Assembly (NCBI GenBank): GCA_965652645.1
Contig: CBFGXE010000006.1
Span: 57,706-121,705, forward strand
Source of the DNA: ZC4RG30 sp965652645
GTDB lineage: Bacteria; Pseudomonadota; Gammaproteobacteria; Steroidobacterales; Steroidobacteraceae
DNA length: 64,000 nt
Direction: 5' to 3'
Shown here: positions 15,797 through 23,836 of the stretch, in pieces
Numbering within the stretch: position 1 is the stretch's first letter
Layout of the letters: each line of letters begins with the position of its first letter
The notes under the pieces: generated by a model
What the model saw: the letters and a program-made list of their open reading frames with translations, nothing else
What the model was told of the DNA's origin: nothing
The model's database searches: none
Program-made: the position numbers and the translations under genes

Positions 15797-16258
15797 ATGC
15801 CCGATCCGGTAAGGCTTGAATGGCTGATGGATGCCGAAGTGCAGGTGTCCCGCCCGGTGCAGGTGGGGCAGATTCCCACCGGCTTCCACCAGGGTGTTCC
15901 CATCGGCACAGGTTCCTTCGCCGGGCCGCGCCTGCGCGGCACGGTGATCCCCGGTTCCTATGACTGGCAGCTGGTGCAGCCGGACGGCCTGGCGCGGCTG
16001 GATGTTTCCGGCGCCATGCTCACGCATGACGGCGTCACCATCCGCGTCTCCAGCAAGGGCATGCGACACGGGCCGCCGGCCGTGATGGCGCGGCTCAATG
16101 CCGGCGAGGTGGTGCCGCCGGACCAGTATTACATGCGCGCCGTGGCGCGCTTCGATGCGCCCGCCGGTCCCTACGACTGGCTCAACAAGGCCCTGTTCGT
16201 ATCCTGGGGCGAGCGCTACGCGAACAAGGTTGTCATCCACTACTACCGGGTACTCTGA
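15797..16258 (+). CDS. DUF3237 family protein, no signal peptide
   Basis: 153 residues, start chosen at the ATG with a TAGGAG site overlapping the upstream stop. The sequence is a bare DUF3237 domain: RLEWLMDAEVQVSRPVQVG, GTGSFAGPRLRGTVIPGSYDWQLVQPDGLARLDVSGAML, GMRHGPPAVMARLNAGE, YYMRAVARFDA, WLNKALFVSWGERYANKVVIHYYRVL. It lacks an export signal, unlike its paralogues at 14113 and 16261, so it probably stays in the cytoplasm. Two bases separate its stop from the next start. Function unknown. Confidence 0.88.
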   Translation: MPDPVRLEWLMDAEVQVSRPVQVGQIPTGFHQGVPIGTGSFAGPRLRGTVIPGSYDWQLVQPDGLARLDVSGAMLTHDGVTIRVSSKGMRHGPPAVMARLNAGEVVPPDQYYMRAVARFDAPAGPYDWLNKALFVSWGERYANKVVIHYYRVL

Positions 16259-16260
16259 CC

Positions 16261-16845
16261 ATGCGGCCAACAGACAAGAACGCGCCCCCGGCGCCGGAAA
16301 CACCAGATGGCGCGCGCCGCGCGCTGCTGCAGGGAGGCGTGTTCGTTGCCGGCGGGTTCATCCTCGGCTCCGCGGATGCCGCATCCCCCCCGGCGGTGCC
16401 TGCTGCACCGACCGAGCACAATCCCGTGGCGGAGTTTGCGTTCAGCATCTTCGCCACCATCGATGGCGCGCTCACCGTGGGCGACACGGCCACCGGCCAG
16501 GTGCGTGCCGTTCCCATCACGGGCGGCGAGGTGGTCGGCCGCAACATCGCCGGTCGCGTGATCCCCGGCGGCGCCGACTGGCAGCGCACCCGCTCCGACG
16601 GCGTCACCGAGATCGAGGCCACCTACGGCATCGAGATGGCGGACAAGACGGTGGTGAAGGTGGTCAACCGGGGCATCATCGTTCCCGCCGCCGGCAACGC
16701 GCCGGCGTATTTCCGCACCGCCGTGGAATTCACGGCGCCGCAGGGTGCGTGGCAATGGCTCAACGAAGCCGTGTTCCTGTGCAGCGCGGGCAACGCCGAG
16801 GGTCGGCCGGGCACGGTGCAGGTTGATGTCTACAAGCTGGTCTGA
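16261..16845 (+). CDS. DUF3237 family protein with N-terminal export or anchor segment
   Basis: 194 residues. Residues 1-40 hold an arginine pair (GARRALLQGGVFVAGGFILGSADAA is the region, 17-41) that resembles a weak Tat signal or membrane anchor. The DUF3237 domain follows: EFAFSIFATIDGAL, PITGGEVVGRNIAGRVIPGGADWQRTRSDGVTEIEATYGI, NRGIIVPAA, YFRTAVEFTAPQGAWQWLNEAVFL. It diverges from the other two copies in the segment after NRG. Probably co-transcribed with 14739 and 15797. Whether the leader is cleaved is uncertain. Confidence 0.82.
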   Translation: MRPTDKNAPPAPETPDGARRALLQGGVFVAGGFILGSADAASPPAVPAAPTEHNPVAEFAFSIFATIDGALTVGDTATGQVRAVPITGGEVVGRNIAGRVIPGGADWQRTRSDGVTEIEATYGIEMADKTVVKVVNRGIIVPAAGNAPAYFRTAVEFTAPQGAWQWLNEAVFLCSAGNAEGRPGTVQVDVYKLV

Positions 16846-16849
16846 GCAG

Positions 16850-17839
16850 ATGATTCCGTCGATGAAACGCAATGGCCTTGCCATGGCGGCGGCCCTGCTG
16901 GCCGCCTGCAGCAGTGGCCCGGACCGCCGGGGTTTCGACGCAGGAAGTCGTGCAGCCCCCGTGCGGGCGCCCGTGCCTGAAGTGGAGGGTGCCACCTACC
17001 GCTTCACCGTGGGCGACACGACCTTCGTTGCGGACGGTCCCACCGGCCGTGTCACCGGCCTCGTGTTCAAGGGCCGCAACCTGCTGGTCGGCTCCGAGGT
17101 GAACAACGTCACCTACGGTTCGAGCTTCTGGACCAGCCCGCAGACCTGGCCCTGGCCGCCGGCCATCGACAGCGCCACGTACACGCACCGCATCGATGGG
17201 GACTCACGGCGCATCGTGTTCGACAGCGGCGAAGTGCGGGTCAGCGGGCATCCCCTCTCGATCGAGAAGCGCTTCTGGGGCGATGCGGCGCGTGGCGCCA
17301 TCGTCACCGAGTTCACCGTGACCAATCGCGGCAGCAGCGTGCTGCGGTTCGCTCCCTGGCAGGTCACGCGCGTGGTGGCGGAGGGGCTGGTGTTCTACCC
17401 GCAAGGGAAGACCGCGCCGGCGGCACAGACGCGCCGCGGCGCGCCTCCGGCCATCCGCGCGGTCAGCGTGTCCGATGGCATCGTCTGGTACGACTTCACT
17501 GGCCCGGATTCCCAGGCGAAGTCGGTCAGCGATGGCGCCGAGGGATGGCTTGCCTGGACGGCCGACGGCATACTGTTGCTGAAGCAGTTCGTGGACTACC
17601 CGGCCGACAGTGCGGCTGAAGGGGAGGCCGAAGTCGAGGTCTACACGGCTCCGGGCAACCGCCTCGTCGAGCTGGAGCCGCAGGGTGCGGCAGTGGACCT
17701 TGCGCCCGGCGCCACTTCCGAACCGTGGCGGGTGTACTGGAGCGTGCATGCCGTGCCCGCCGACGTGCCCGTGGCGGTGGGCAGCCGTGAACTGGTTGCA
17801 TGGGTCCGCGGCCTGGTGTCGCGAACTACTGGAAACTGA
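16850..17839 (+). CDS. Lipoprotein with DUF4380-like domain
   Basis: 329 residues from the ATG at 16850; an ATG at 16862 would also serve. Both open a lipoprotein signal with lipobox LLAAC. The mature protein reads EGATYRFTVGDTTFVADGPTGRVTGLVFKGRNLLVGS, then NNVTYGSSFWTSPQTWPWPP and SIEKRFWGD. This pattern, an N-terminal beta-strand region with a W-rich SFWTSPQ-WPWPP motif, matches my recollection of DUF4380 (galactose-mutarotase-like beta-sandwich) proteins, so a sugar- or ligand-binding role is possible. Anchored probably in the outer membrane. It follows the DUF3237 gene by 4 bp and precedes a metallo-hydrolase gene by 36 bp. Confidence 0.7.
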   Translation: MIPSMKRNGLAMAAALLAACSSGPDRRGFDAGSRAAPVRAPVPEVEGATYRFTVGDTTFVADGPTGRVTGLVFKGRNLLVGSEVNNVTYGSSFWTSPQTWPWPPAIDSATYTHRIDGDSRRIVFDSGEVRVSGHPLSIEKRFWGDAARGAIVTEFTVTNRGSSVLRFAPWQVTRVVAEGLVFYPQGKTAPAAQTRRGAPPAIRAVSVSDGIVWYDFTGPDSQAKSVSDGAEGWLAWTADGILLLKQFVDYPADSAAEGEAEVEVYTAPGNRLVELEPQGAAVDLAPGATSEPWRVYWSVHAVPADVPVAVGSRELVAWVRGLVSRTTGN

Positions 17840-17875
17840 GGCTGCGGGCGCAGCCCTTTGCATGGAGGCCTGGCG

Positions 17876-18943
17876 ATGTCCCGACTTGTTTCACCTCGTC
17901 TGATTCCCGCCGGTGCCCTTGCGCTGGCCGTGGCCCTCTGTGCATCGGCTGCCGCGCCGCCGCCTCCCGCCGGGGTTCGCGATGAGGTGCTGCGCCACCT
18001 GGAGGCGGCGCGCAAGGCCGCGGGCGCCGAGCATGACTTCATCTTCGGCCAGCTCTGCTCGGCCACGATCAGGGCGATGGACGCGCCGCCCGCCACCACC
18101 CAGGTGCCGGCCCAGCTGCCCACCATCGATCCGCAGCGCACCTGGTACGCGGAGCCGGTGAAGGTGTTCGATGACCTGTATTTCCTCGGCCAGACCGCCT
18201 TCTCCGTGTGGGCGCTGCGCACCAGCGAGGGCATCATCCTCGTCGATGCCATCTTCGACTACTCCGTCGAGGCAGAGGTGATCGAGGGCCTGCGCAAGCT
18301 GGGCATCGACCCGAAGGAAATCCGCTACCTGATCATCAGCCATGCGCACGCCGACCATTCCGGCGGCGCGGGCATCCTGCAGCAGCACGGCGCGCGCGTG
18401 GTCATGTCCGAGGCCGACTGGAAACTTTACGAACAGGGCAACGACAGGGTGAAGGCGAAGCGCGACATCGTGGCCACCGATGGCTACGAGATCAAGCTGG
18501 GCGGCAAGACCGTGCGCGTGCACCTGACGCCCGGCCATACGCACGGCACGCTCTCCACGCTGCTGCCGGTGCAGGACAATGGCGTGCAGCACATGGCGGC
18601 GCTGTGGGGTGGCACGCTGTTCAACTTCCGCGACAGCCCCGGTGATCCAAAGGACGCGCGCCTGCGCAGCTATGCGGAGTCAGCGGCCCGGTTCCGTGGC
18701 CTGGCCCGCGCCGCGGGAGCCGACATCCTGCTTTCCAACCACACCGCCTACGACGGCAGCACGGTGAAGCTGCCGGCATTGGCAAAGCGCAAGCCGGGTG
18801 AGAAGCACCCGTATGTGATTGGCGCGGATTCCCTGCAGCGCTTCTTCCAGGTTGCAGAGGAATGCGCCATCGCCGCGCGACTGGCCGCGCCGTTCACCCC
18901 GGACCCGCCGGCGCCCGCCCGGGGCGGACCGCCGCCGAGGTAG
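17876..18943 (+). CDS. Secreted B3-type metallo-beta-lactamase-fold protein
   Basis: 355 residues from the ATG at 17876, which has GGAGG 8 bases upstream; signal peptide to about residue 27. The zinc site resembles subclass B3: ISHAHADHSGG (H-x-H-x-D-H), LTPGHTHGTLS and LLSNHTAYDGS. Between signal and fold is an approximately 65-residue helical extension, and the tail is Pro-rich (FTPDPPAPARGGPPPR). Many soil bacteria carry such proteins; some hydrolyse beta-lactams, others lactones or unknown substrates. Resistance function must not be assumed. It ends 30 bp before the convergent enolase-superfamily gene. Confidence 0.85.
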   Translation: MSRLVSPRLIPAGALALAVALCASAAAPPPPAGVRDEVLRHLEAARKAAGAEHDFIFGQLCSATIRAMDAPPATTQVPAQLPTIDPQRTWYAEPVKVFDDLYFLGQTAFSVWALRTSEGIILVDAIFDYSVEAEVIEGLRKLGIDPKEIRYLIISHAHADHSGGAGILQQHGARVVMSEADWKLYEQGNDRVKAKRDIVATDGYEIKLGGKTVRVHLTPGHTHGTLSTLLPVQDNGVQHMAALWGGTLFNFRDSPGDPKDARLRSYAESAARFRGLARAAGADILLSNHTAYDGSTVKLPALAKRKPGEKHPYVIGADSLQRFFQVAEECAIAARLAAPFTPDPPAPARGGPPPR

Positions 18944-18973
18944 TCCCCGGCGGCGTGGCGTGCCGCGGCGCGC

Positions 18974-20263
18974 CTATTCGAAGAAGGGCAGTCCGGGCTG
19001 GGCGTAGGCCCGCAAGCCCTCTTCGTTGACGTCCACGCCGATGCCCGGCTTCTCCGACAGCGGAATGAAGCCGTCGACGACCTTCGGCCCGTCGTAGGTG
19101 ACGATCTCGTCCCACATCTTCTCGCGGTGGTAGTAGATCTGCCACTCCAGGATCATGAAGTTGGGCACGGAGGCGCACACATGCGCCGCGGCCATGGCGC
19201 CCAGGAAGGAGGCGACCATGTGCGGTGCGAACGGGGTGTAGTAGAGATTGGCCAGGTTGGCGATGCGCTGGCCTTCGCCCAGGCCGCCGCACTTCTGCAG
19301 GTCGGGCATCACCATGTCCACGGCACCGATCTCCAGCGCACGGCGGAAGTCGTAGCCCAGGTACAGGTTTTCGCCGGCACAGATCGGCGTGCTGGAGGAG
19401 TCGTTGATCTGCTTCAGCGCGTCGATGTTCTCGGCCGGCACGGGCTCTTCCAGCCACATCAGGTTGTAAGGCTCGAGCAGCCTGGCCACCTGCTTGCCGG
19501 TGGGCAGGTCGTAGCGGCCGTGCATGTCGACGCAGATGTCGACGTCCGGTCCCACCGCCTCGCGCGCGGCGGCGATCTGGGCCACCATGCGACGCAGTTC
19601 CGCGGGGCTCGCCGTCCAGTTGAAGGCATCGTACTTGCCGGGGTCGTTGGCCTGGTCGAGGTCGAACTTGATGCCCGTCATGCCCAGGCCCTTGGCTTCC
19701 AGGGCCGCCTTGGCGAAGTCCTCCGGCTTGGGCAGGCGAGACTGGTACAGCGCGGTGTCCGTGTAGACACGGATGCGGTCACGGAACTTGCCACCGAGCA
19801 ACCGGTACACCGGCACGCCCAGTGCCTTGCCGGCAAGGTCCCACAGCGCGGTTTCGATGGCAGACAGCACCGACACGTAGACACCGGACTGCGCGCCGCC
19901 GAAGAAGCCGCCGCGGCGCAGGTCCTCGAAGATGCGGTTCACGTCCAGCGGATTGCGGCGCGTGATGCGCTGGCCGAGGCTCCTCACCAGGTGGTAGGTG
20001 CCATTGACGGCATCCACCCCCTCGCCCCACCCCGTGATTCCCTGGTTGGTATTGATCTTCACGAACAGGCGCGAGCCGCCCCGCTGGAAGGCGCACCTCA
20101 CATCCGTGATGCGCAGGTCCGACGGGCTGGAGGCCAGCGGCGCGCGTTCAATGGCGTTCTGCAACGCCTGTCCGAACGAGGCCAGGGGATGCATGGCGAG
20201 GGCGCCGGCGCCGGCCATGGCGCCCTGCGCCAGGAAGGATCGTCTTGAATACCTGGCTCTCAT
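18974..20263 (-). CDS. Tat-exported mandelate racemase/galactonate dehydratase-like enzyme
   Basis: 429 residues. The leader YSRRSFLAQGAMAGAG is a canonical Tat motif. The rest is an enolase-superfamily enzyme: capping domain with GWGEGVDAVNG and FFGGAQSGVYVSVLSAIETALWDLAGKALG, then barrel residues in CVDMHGRYD (D-x-H), WLEEPVPAEN, CAGENLYLG, PDLQKCGG and FAPHMVAS. The metal-binding Asp/Glu/Glu set plus D-x-H base and the late His are the pattern of acid-sugar dehydratases of the D-galactonate/mannonate type. Family members dehydrate aldonic or uronic acids in the cytoplasm, so export is unusual. Gene lies 97 bp downstream of the cupin gene on the same strand. Confidence 0.87.
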   Translation of the reverse strand: MRARYSRRSFLAQGAMAGAGALAMHPLASFGQALQNAIERAPLASSPSDLRITDVRCAFQRGGSRLFVKINTNQGITGWGEGVDAVNGTYHLVRSLGQRITRRNPLDVNRIFEDLRRGGFFGGAQSGVYVSVLSAIETALWDLAGKALGVPVYRLLGGKFRDRIRVYTDTALYQSRLPKPEDFAKAALEAKGLGMTGIKFDLDQANDPGKYDAFNWTASPAELRRMVAQIAAAREAVGPDVDICVDMHGRYDLPTGKQVARLLEPYNLMWLEEPVPAENIDALKQINDSSSTPICAGENLYLGYDFRRALEIGAVDMVMPDLQKCGGLGEGQRIANLANLYYTPFAPHMVASFLGAMAAAHVCASVPNFMILEWQIYYHREKMWDEIVTYDGPKVVDGFIPLSEKPGIGVDVNEEGLRAYAQPGLPFFE

Positions 20264-20360
20264 TGTCGTCTTTCGCCTCGTCTTTTTCTGGTCTGGATGA
20301 AGTGGATCGAAAAACCAGGGCCCGCGGCACCGCGCGGCCCGAAGCGGATGTCAGCGCGGA

Positions 20361-21311
20361 CTAGCGGCGCATGCCGCTGGTCATCAGCGCCTGCTTGGCG
20401 TTCATGTCGCGGGCCACGCCGATCACCAGCAGCTCCAGCGGCGCTGTGCCGCTGCTGGTGAAGGAACTGGATTCGCCGACGCGCACCGGGATGGCATCGC
20501 CGGCGCGCACGGCCGCGGTTTCGGTGCCCACGCGCACGCTGCCTTCGCCCGCCAGCACGTAGTAGGCCTCGCCGAAGTCGGCATGGTCGTTGGCCGTGGT
20601 GGAGGCGCCCGGGGGCACGAGCACGTGGTCGACGTAGGACCAGGTGGACTTGAACACCGTGGGGCCGAAGGCGCGGCGCGAGCGCACGGCGGTGGGCGAG
20701 GGCGGCTGCGCCCCGCGGCCGAAGCCGGCGCCGGGCGCACGCAGCAGCTCGGGATCCAGCTTTATCGTCATGAAGGCGGGCACGGGATCGAGCACGGCCT
20801 TCTCGCGCGTGTCGCCCAGGTCGAAGGCGTCACCGACGCCGGCCAGCGTGGTGACGTTGATGTTCATCCACTGCAGCGTCTCGGTGCCGGAGTTGTAGAT
20901 GGCGTGCGAGTGGCCCGCGGGACAGACCACGCCGGCCGGACCCTTCACTACCGCGGTGCGGCCGTCCACGGTGAACTGCGCTTCGCCATTGAGGATGACG
21001 AACATCTCCTCGGCGACATTGTGGAAGTGATGGCCGATGCCGGAGCCCGGGGGAATCTCGCCACGATGCAGGAAGTTGAATTCCGGCGTCACCGCGCCGC
21101 GATTCAGCAGGCCCGTGAACGACATGCTGCCGGCGCCCGCGTGCACTGCCGGCTGCGATCGGTAGGCGGCCGGATTGGTGTGCACGATGCGCGCTTCCAG
21201 CGACTGCGGCGCGGACTGCTGTGCCGCAAGTGCCGGCGTGGCGCACCAGAGGCCTGCGGCCAGCGCTGCCAGTACGCCGCGCGGGCCGGAGGAAATATGA
21301 TGACTATTCAT
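20361..21311 (-). CDS. Secreted bicupin protein
   Basis: 316 residues; signal peptide ending after PALAAQ at about residue 31. Two cupin folds: the first around GSGIGHHFHNVAEEMFVILNGEAQFTVDG and CPAGHSHAIYN has the histidines and glutamate of a metal site. The second around HVLVPPGASTTANDHADFGEAYYVLAGEGSVRVG keeps a partial set. Substrate unknown; exported bicupins occur with sugar-acid or oxalate metabolism. The neighbour downstream is the exported enolase-superfamily enzyme, so a joint role on a sugar acid in the periplasm is a reasonable guess. The 197-bp divergent gap to the PQQ dehydrogenase contains a perfect 10-bp palindrome TGTCCGGACA at 21361-21370, otherwise nothing recognised. Confidence 0.82.
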   Translation of the reverse strand: MNSHHISSGPRGVLAALAAGLWCATPALAAQQSAPQSLEARIVHTNPAAYRSQPAVHAGAGSMSFTGLLNRGAVTPEFNFLHRGEIPPGSGIGHHFHNVAEEMFVILNGEAQFTVDGRTAVVKGPAGVVCPAGHSHAIYNSGTETLQWMNINVTTLAGVGDAFDLGDTREKAVLDPVPAFMTIKLDPELLRAPGAGFGRGAQPPSPTAVRSRRAFGPTVFKSTWSYVDHVLVPPGASTTANDHADFGEAYYVLAGEGSVRVGTETAAVRAGDAIPVRVGESSSFTSSGTAPLELLVIGVARDMNAKQALMTSGMRR

Positions 21312-21508
21312 GGACCCCCCTTCAGGCGGCCGTCGCGTGCGGAACGATCGTGGCGTTCATTGTCCGGACAGCTACTTGCAGGCTGTGAATTATCCGGCGA
21401 CTCTAGACGCCAAGCAGCGGTATCGCAAGAATGCCGCGGGGGCGCAGATTGAAGTGCGATATCCAATCCGGCACGATCAGCGCAGTTTTTGATATGGGAG
21501 AGTGCAGC

Positions 21509-23836
21509 ATGGCCATTTCGTCACGCCGTCAGCGTGGCTGGCGGATCGCGGCGGGACTGGTCCTCGCTGTGGGTGCGTCCACCATCGGTTCGAGCGCGCA
21601 GGCACCGGCGGATCGCTGGTGGACCGGGTACGGCAACGGGGCCGACAACTCCCGGTTTTTCGCATCCCGGCAGATTAGTAAGACTAATGTTTCCAGGCTC
21701 CAGGTAGCCTGGAACTACCCTTTCGGCGATACCGGCAGCGGCCTCATTGTGGTGCACGGCGTGGCCTATGGCCGCGGGCGCAACGGCTCCCTGGTGGCCG
21801 TGGATGCCGCCAGCGGCAAGGAGCTGTGGATCCGCGAGAACATGCAGGGCATGACCAGCCGCGGCTTCAACTACTGGGAAAGCGCGGATGGCAGCGACCG
21901 GCGGCTGATCTTCGCCATGGACAGCCTGCTGCAGCAGGTGGATGCGCGCACCGGCAAGTCCATCACCTCCTTCGGCAAGGGCGGGGTGGTGGATCTCAGG
22001 GAGGGCATCGATGGCCGCGACCCGGCCAGCATCGGGGCCATCCAGTCCAATACGCCTGGCGAAGTCTTCGGAAACCTGCTGATCCTGGGCAGCGCGCCGG
22101 GCGAGGGTTACATGTCCGCCCCGGGCGATATCCGGGCCTACGACGTGGTCACGGGAAAGCTGGTGTGGACCTTCCACACCGTGCCCCGTCCGGGTGAGTT
22201 CGGTTACGACACCTGGCCCAGGGACGCCTGGCGCTACATCGGCGGCGTGAACAACTGGGGCGAGATGACAGTCGATGCGGGCCGCGGCATCGTCTACATC
22301 CCGCTGGGCTCGCCAACCTACGATTTCTTCGGTGCAGACCGCGTGGGCGCCAATCTCTTCGGCACCTCGATCGTGGCGCTGGATGCGCGCACCGGCAAGC
22401 GCCGCTGGCACTTCCAGATGGTGCACCACGACCTGTGGGACATGGACCCCAGTGCGGCGCCGCAGCTCACCACCATCCGCCATGAAGGCCGCAGGCGCGA
22501 TGTGGTGGCGATCGCCGGCAAGACCGGCTGGCTGTACGTGTTCGACCGTGACAGCGGCGAGCCGATCTGGCCCATCGAGGAGCGGCCGGTTCCCAAGTCC
22601 ACCATGCCCGGGGAGCAGAGCTGGCCGACGCAGCCTTTCCCCACCAAGCCGGAGCCCTTCTCGAAGCACACCTTCACGGTGGACGACATCAGTCCCTACC
22701 TGTCGGAATCCGAGGCAGCCACGTTCCGGCAGCGCCTGCTGGGTGCGCACAACCAGGGCCTGTTCACGCCCATCAGCCTGGAAGACACCGTCCACGTGCC
22801 CACCAGCAATGGCGGCGCCCTGTTCGGTGGCATGGCCAGTGAGCCGGATACCGGCGCGGTGTATGTCGTGGCGCATGACAACCCGGGCATCCTGAGGCTG
22901 GTGGATCCGGATTCGCAGCCCCGGCGTGGTGGTGGCGGTCCGCCCGTGCCGCCCGGACAGGTGCTCTACCAGGCCAACTGCCAGGTCTGCCATGGCGCCG
23001 ACCGCCGCGGCACCGACACCGGTGTGCCGCTGGTGCACCTGGCGGCCGATCCGGCCAACAACATCGTGGCCGGTGCGCCGCGTTTCGATGCGGCGCAGAT
23101 CCGGGCCATCCTGGCGACGGGCAAGGGTCGCATGCCTTCCTATCCGCACCTGCCCGCCACCGATGTCGACCTGCTGGTTGCCTATCTCACGGCGCCTCCC
23201 GGCGGCCGCGGGTTTGGCGGCGGCTTCGGGCCGGGGCGCGGAGGTGGTGGCGGCGCGTCGCCCGCGCCACGCGACCTGGTCGTCGGTTCAGGTTCGGTGG
23301 CCCCGCGCGGACCGTCGGCCCGCGGGCCGGCGCCCACCTACCCGCAAGGCGCGCCCGCCGAGTGGAAGCAGTACACCATCAACGAGTACAACACCGTTGG
23401 CAACCGCATCAAGCCGCCCTTCACGTCCATCGTGAAATACGACCTGAACGAGCCGCGCATCCAGTGGCGCATCGGCTTTGGCGATGATCCGGAGCTGGCG
23501 GCGCGTGGCATCACCGGCACCGGCACGCCGGGCCTGCTCAACGGCGTGATCGTGACGGCTTCAGGCCTGGTGTTCGGCGCCGGCCGCGACAACCAGATCC
23601 GCGCCTGGGACAGCGACACCGGCAAGCAGCTCTGGTCGGCTCGCTTCGGTGGCGATTTCATCGGCTCGCCGGTGATGTACGAGATGAACGGCCGGCAATA
23701 CCTGCTGGTGCCGGCCTCCTCGACGCCGCGTCGCGGCCCGGGCGCGCCGCCGCCGGCGGGCGCGGGGGCAGGCGGCAGCGCGCCGGCCGAGCCGATGGGA
23801 TGGGTGGCCTACGCGCTGCCGGCTCAGGCCAACTGA
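21509..23836 (+). CDS. PQQ-dependent dehydrogenase with internal cytochrome c domain
   Basis: 775 residues from the ATG at 21509 (GGAGAG 8 bases upstream); the leader has arginines followed by a hydrophobic run ending SSAQA. The body is the PQQ eight-bladed propeller, with tryptophan-docking repeats such as GSLVAVDAASGKELWIRE, GDIRAYDVVTGKLVWTFHTV and GTSIVALDARTGKRRWHFQ. A CQVCH heme motif at residues 491-495 and GRMPSYP (about 541) define a cytochrome c inserted before the last propeller segment, which resumes after a Gly/Pro-rich linker (GGRGFGGGFGPG). The enzyme should oxidise an alcohol or sugar in the periplasm and pass electrons to its own heme. Substrate unknown. Its 3' end overlaps the convergent beta-helix gene by 13 bp. 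Confidence 0.9.
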   Translation: MAISSRRQRGWRIAAGLVLAVGASTIGSSAQAPADRWWTGYGNGADNSRFFASRQISKTNVSRLQVAWNYPFGDTGSGLIVVHGVAYGRGRNGSLVAVDAASGKELWIRENMQGMTSRGFNYWESADGSDRRLIFAMDSLLQQVDARTGKSITSFGKGGVVDLREGIDGRDPASIGAIQSNTPGEVFGNLLILGSAPGEGYMSAPGDIRAYDVVTGKLVWTFHTVPRPGEFGYDTWPRDAWRYIGGVNNWGEMTVDAGRGIVYIPLGSPTYDFFGADRVGANLFGTSIVALDARTGKRRWHFQMVHHDLWDMDPSAAPQLTTIRHEGRRRDVVAIAGKTGWLYVFDRDSGEPIWPIEERPVPKSTMPGEQSWPTQPFPTKPEPFSKHTFTVDDISPYLSESEAATFRQRLLGAHNQGLFTPISLEDTVHVPTSNGGALFGGMASEPDTGAVYVVAHDNPGILRLVDPDSQPRRGGGGPPVPPGQVLYQANCQVCHGADRRGTDTGVPLVHLAADPANNIVAGAPRFDAAQIRAILATGKGRMPSYPHLPATDVDLLVAYLTAPPGGRGFGGGFGPGRGGGGGASPAPRDLVVGSGSVAPRGPSARGPAPTYPQGAPAEWKQYTINEYNTVGNRIKPPFTSIVKYDLNEPRIQWRIGFGDDPELAARGITGTGTPGLLNGVIVTASGLVFGAGRDNQIRAWDSDTGKQLWSARFGGDFIGSPVMYEMNGRQYLLVPASSTPRRGPGAPPPAGAGAGGSAPAEPMGWVAYALPAQAN

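Noticed and set aside
18974..20263. Reading the enolase-superfamily gene as a muconate cycloisomerase
   Set aside because: The D-x-H motif (DMHGR) and the late PHM histidine fit acid-sugar dehydratases better than the K-x-K chemistry of muconate cycloisomerases.
21521..23149. Open frame of 542 codons opposite the PQQ dehydrogenase
   Set aside because: The sense strand carries propeller repeats and a heme motif; the antisense translation has no recognisable feature.
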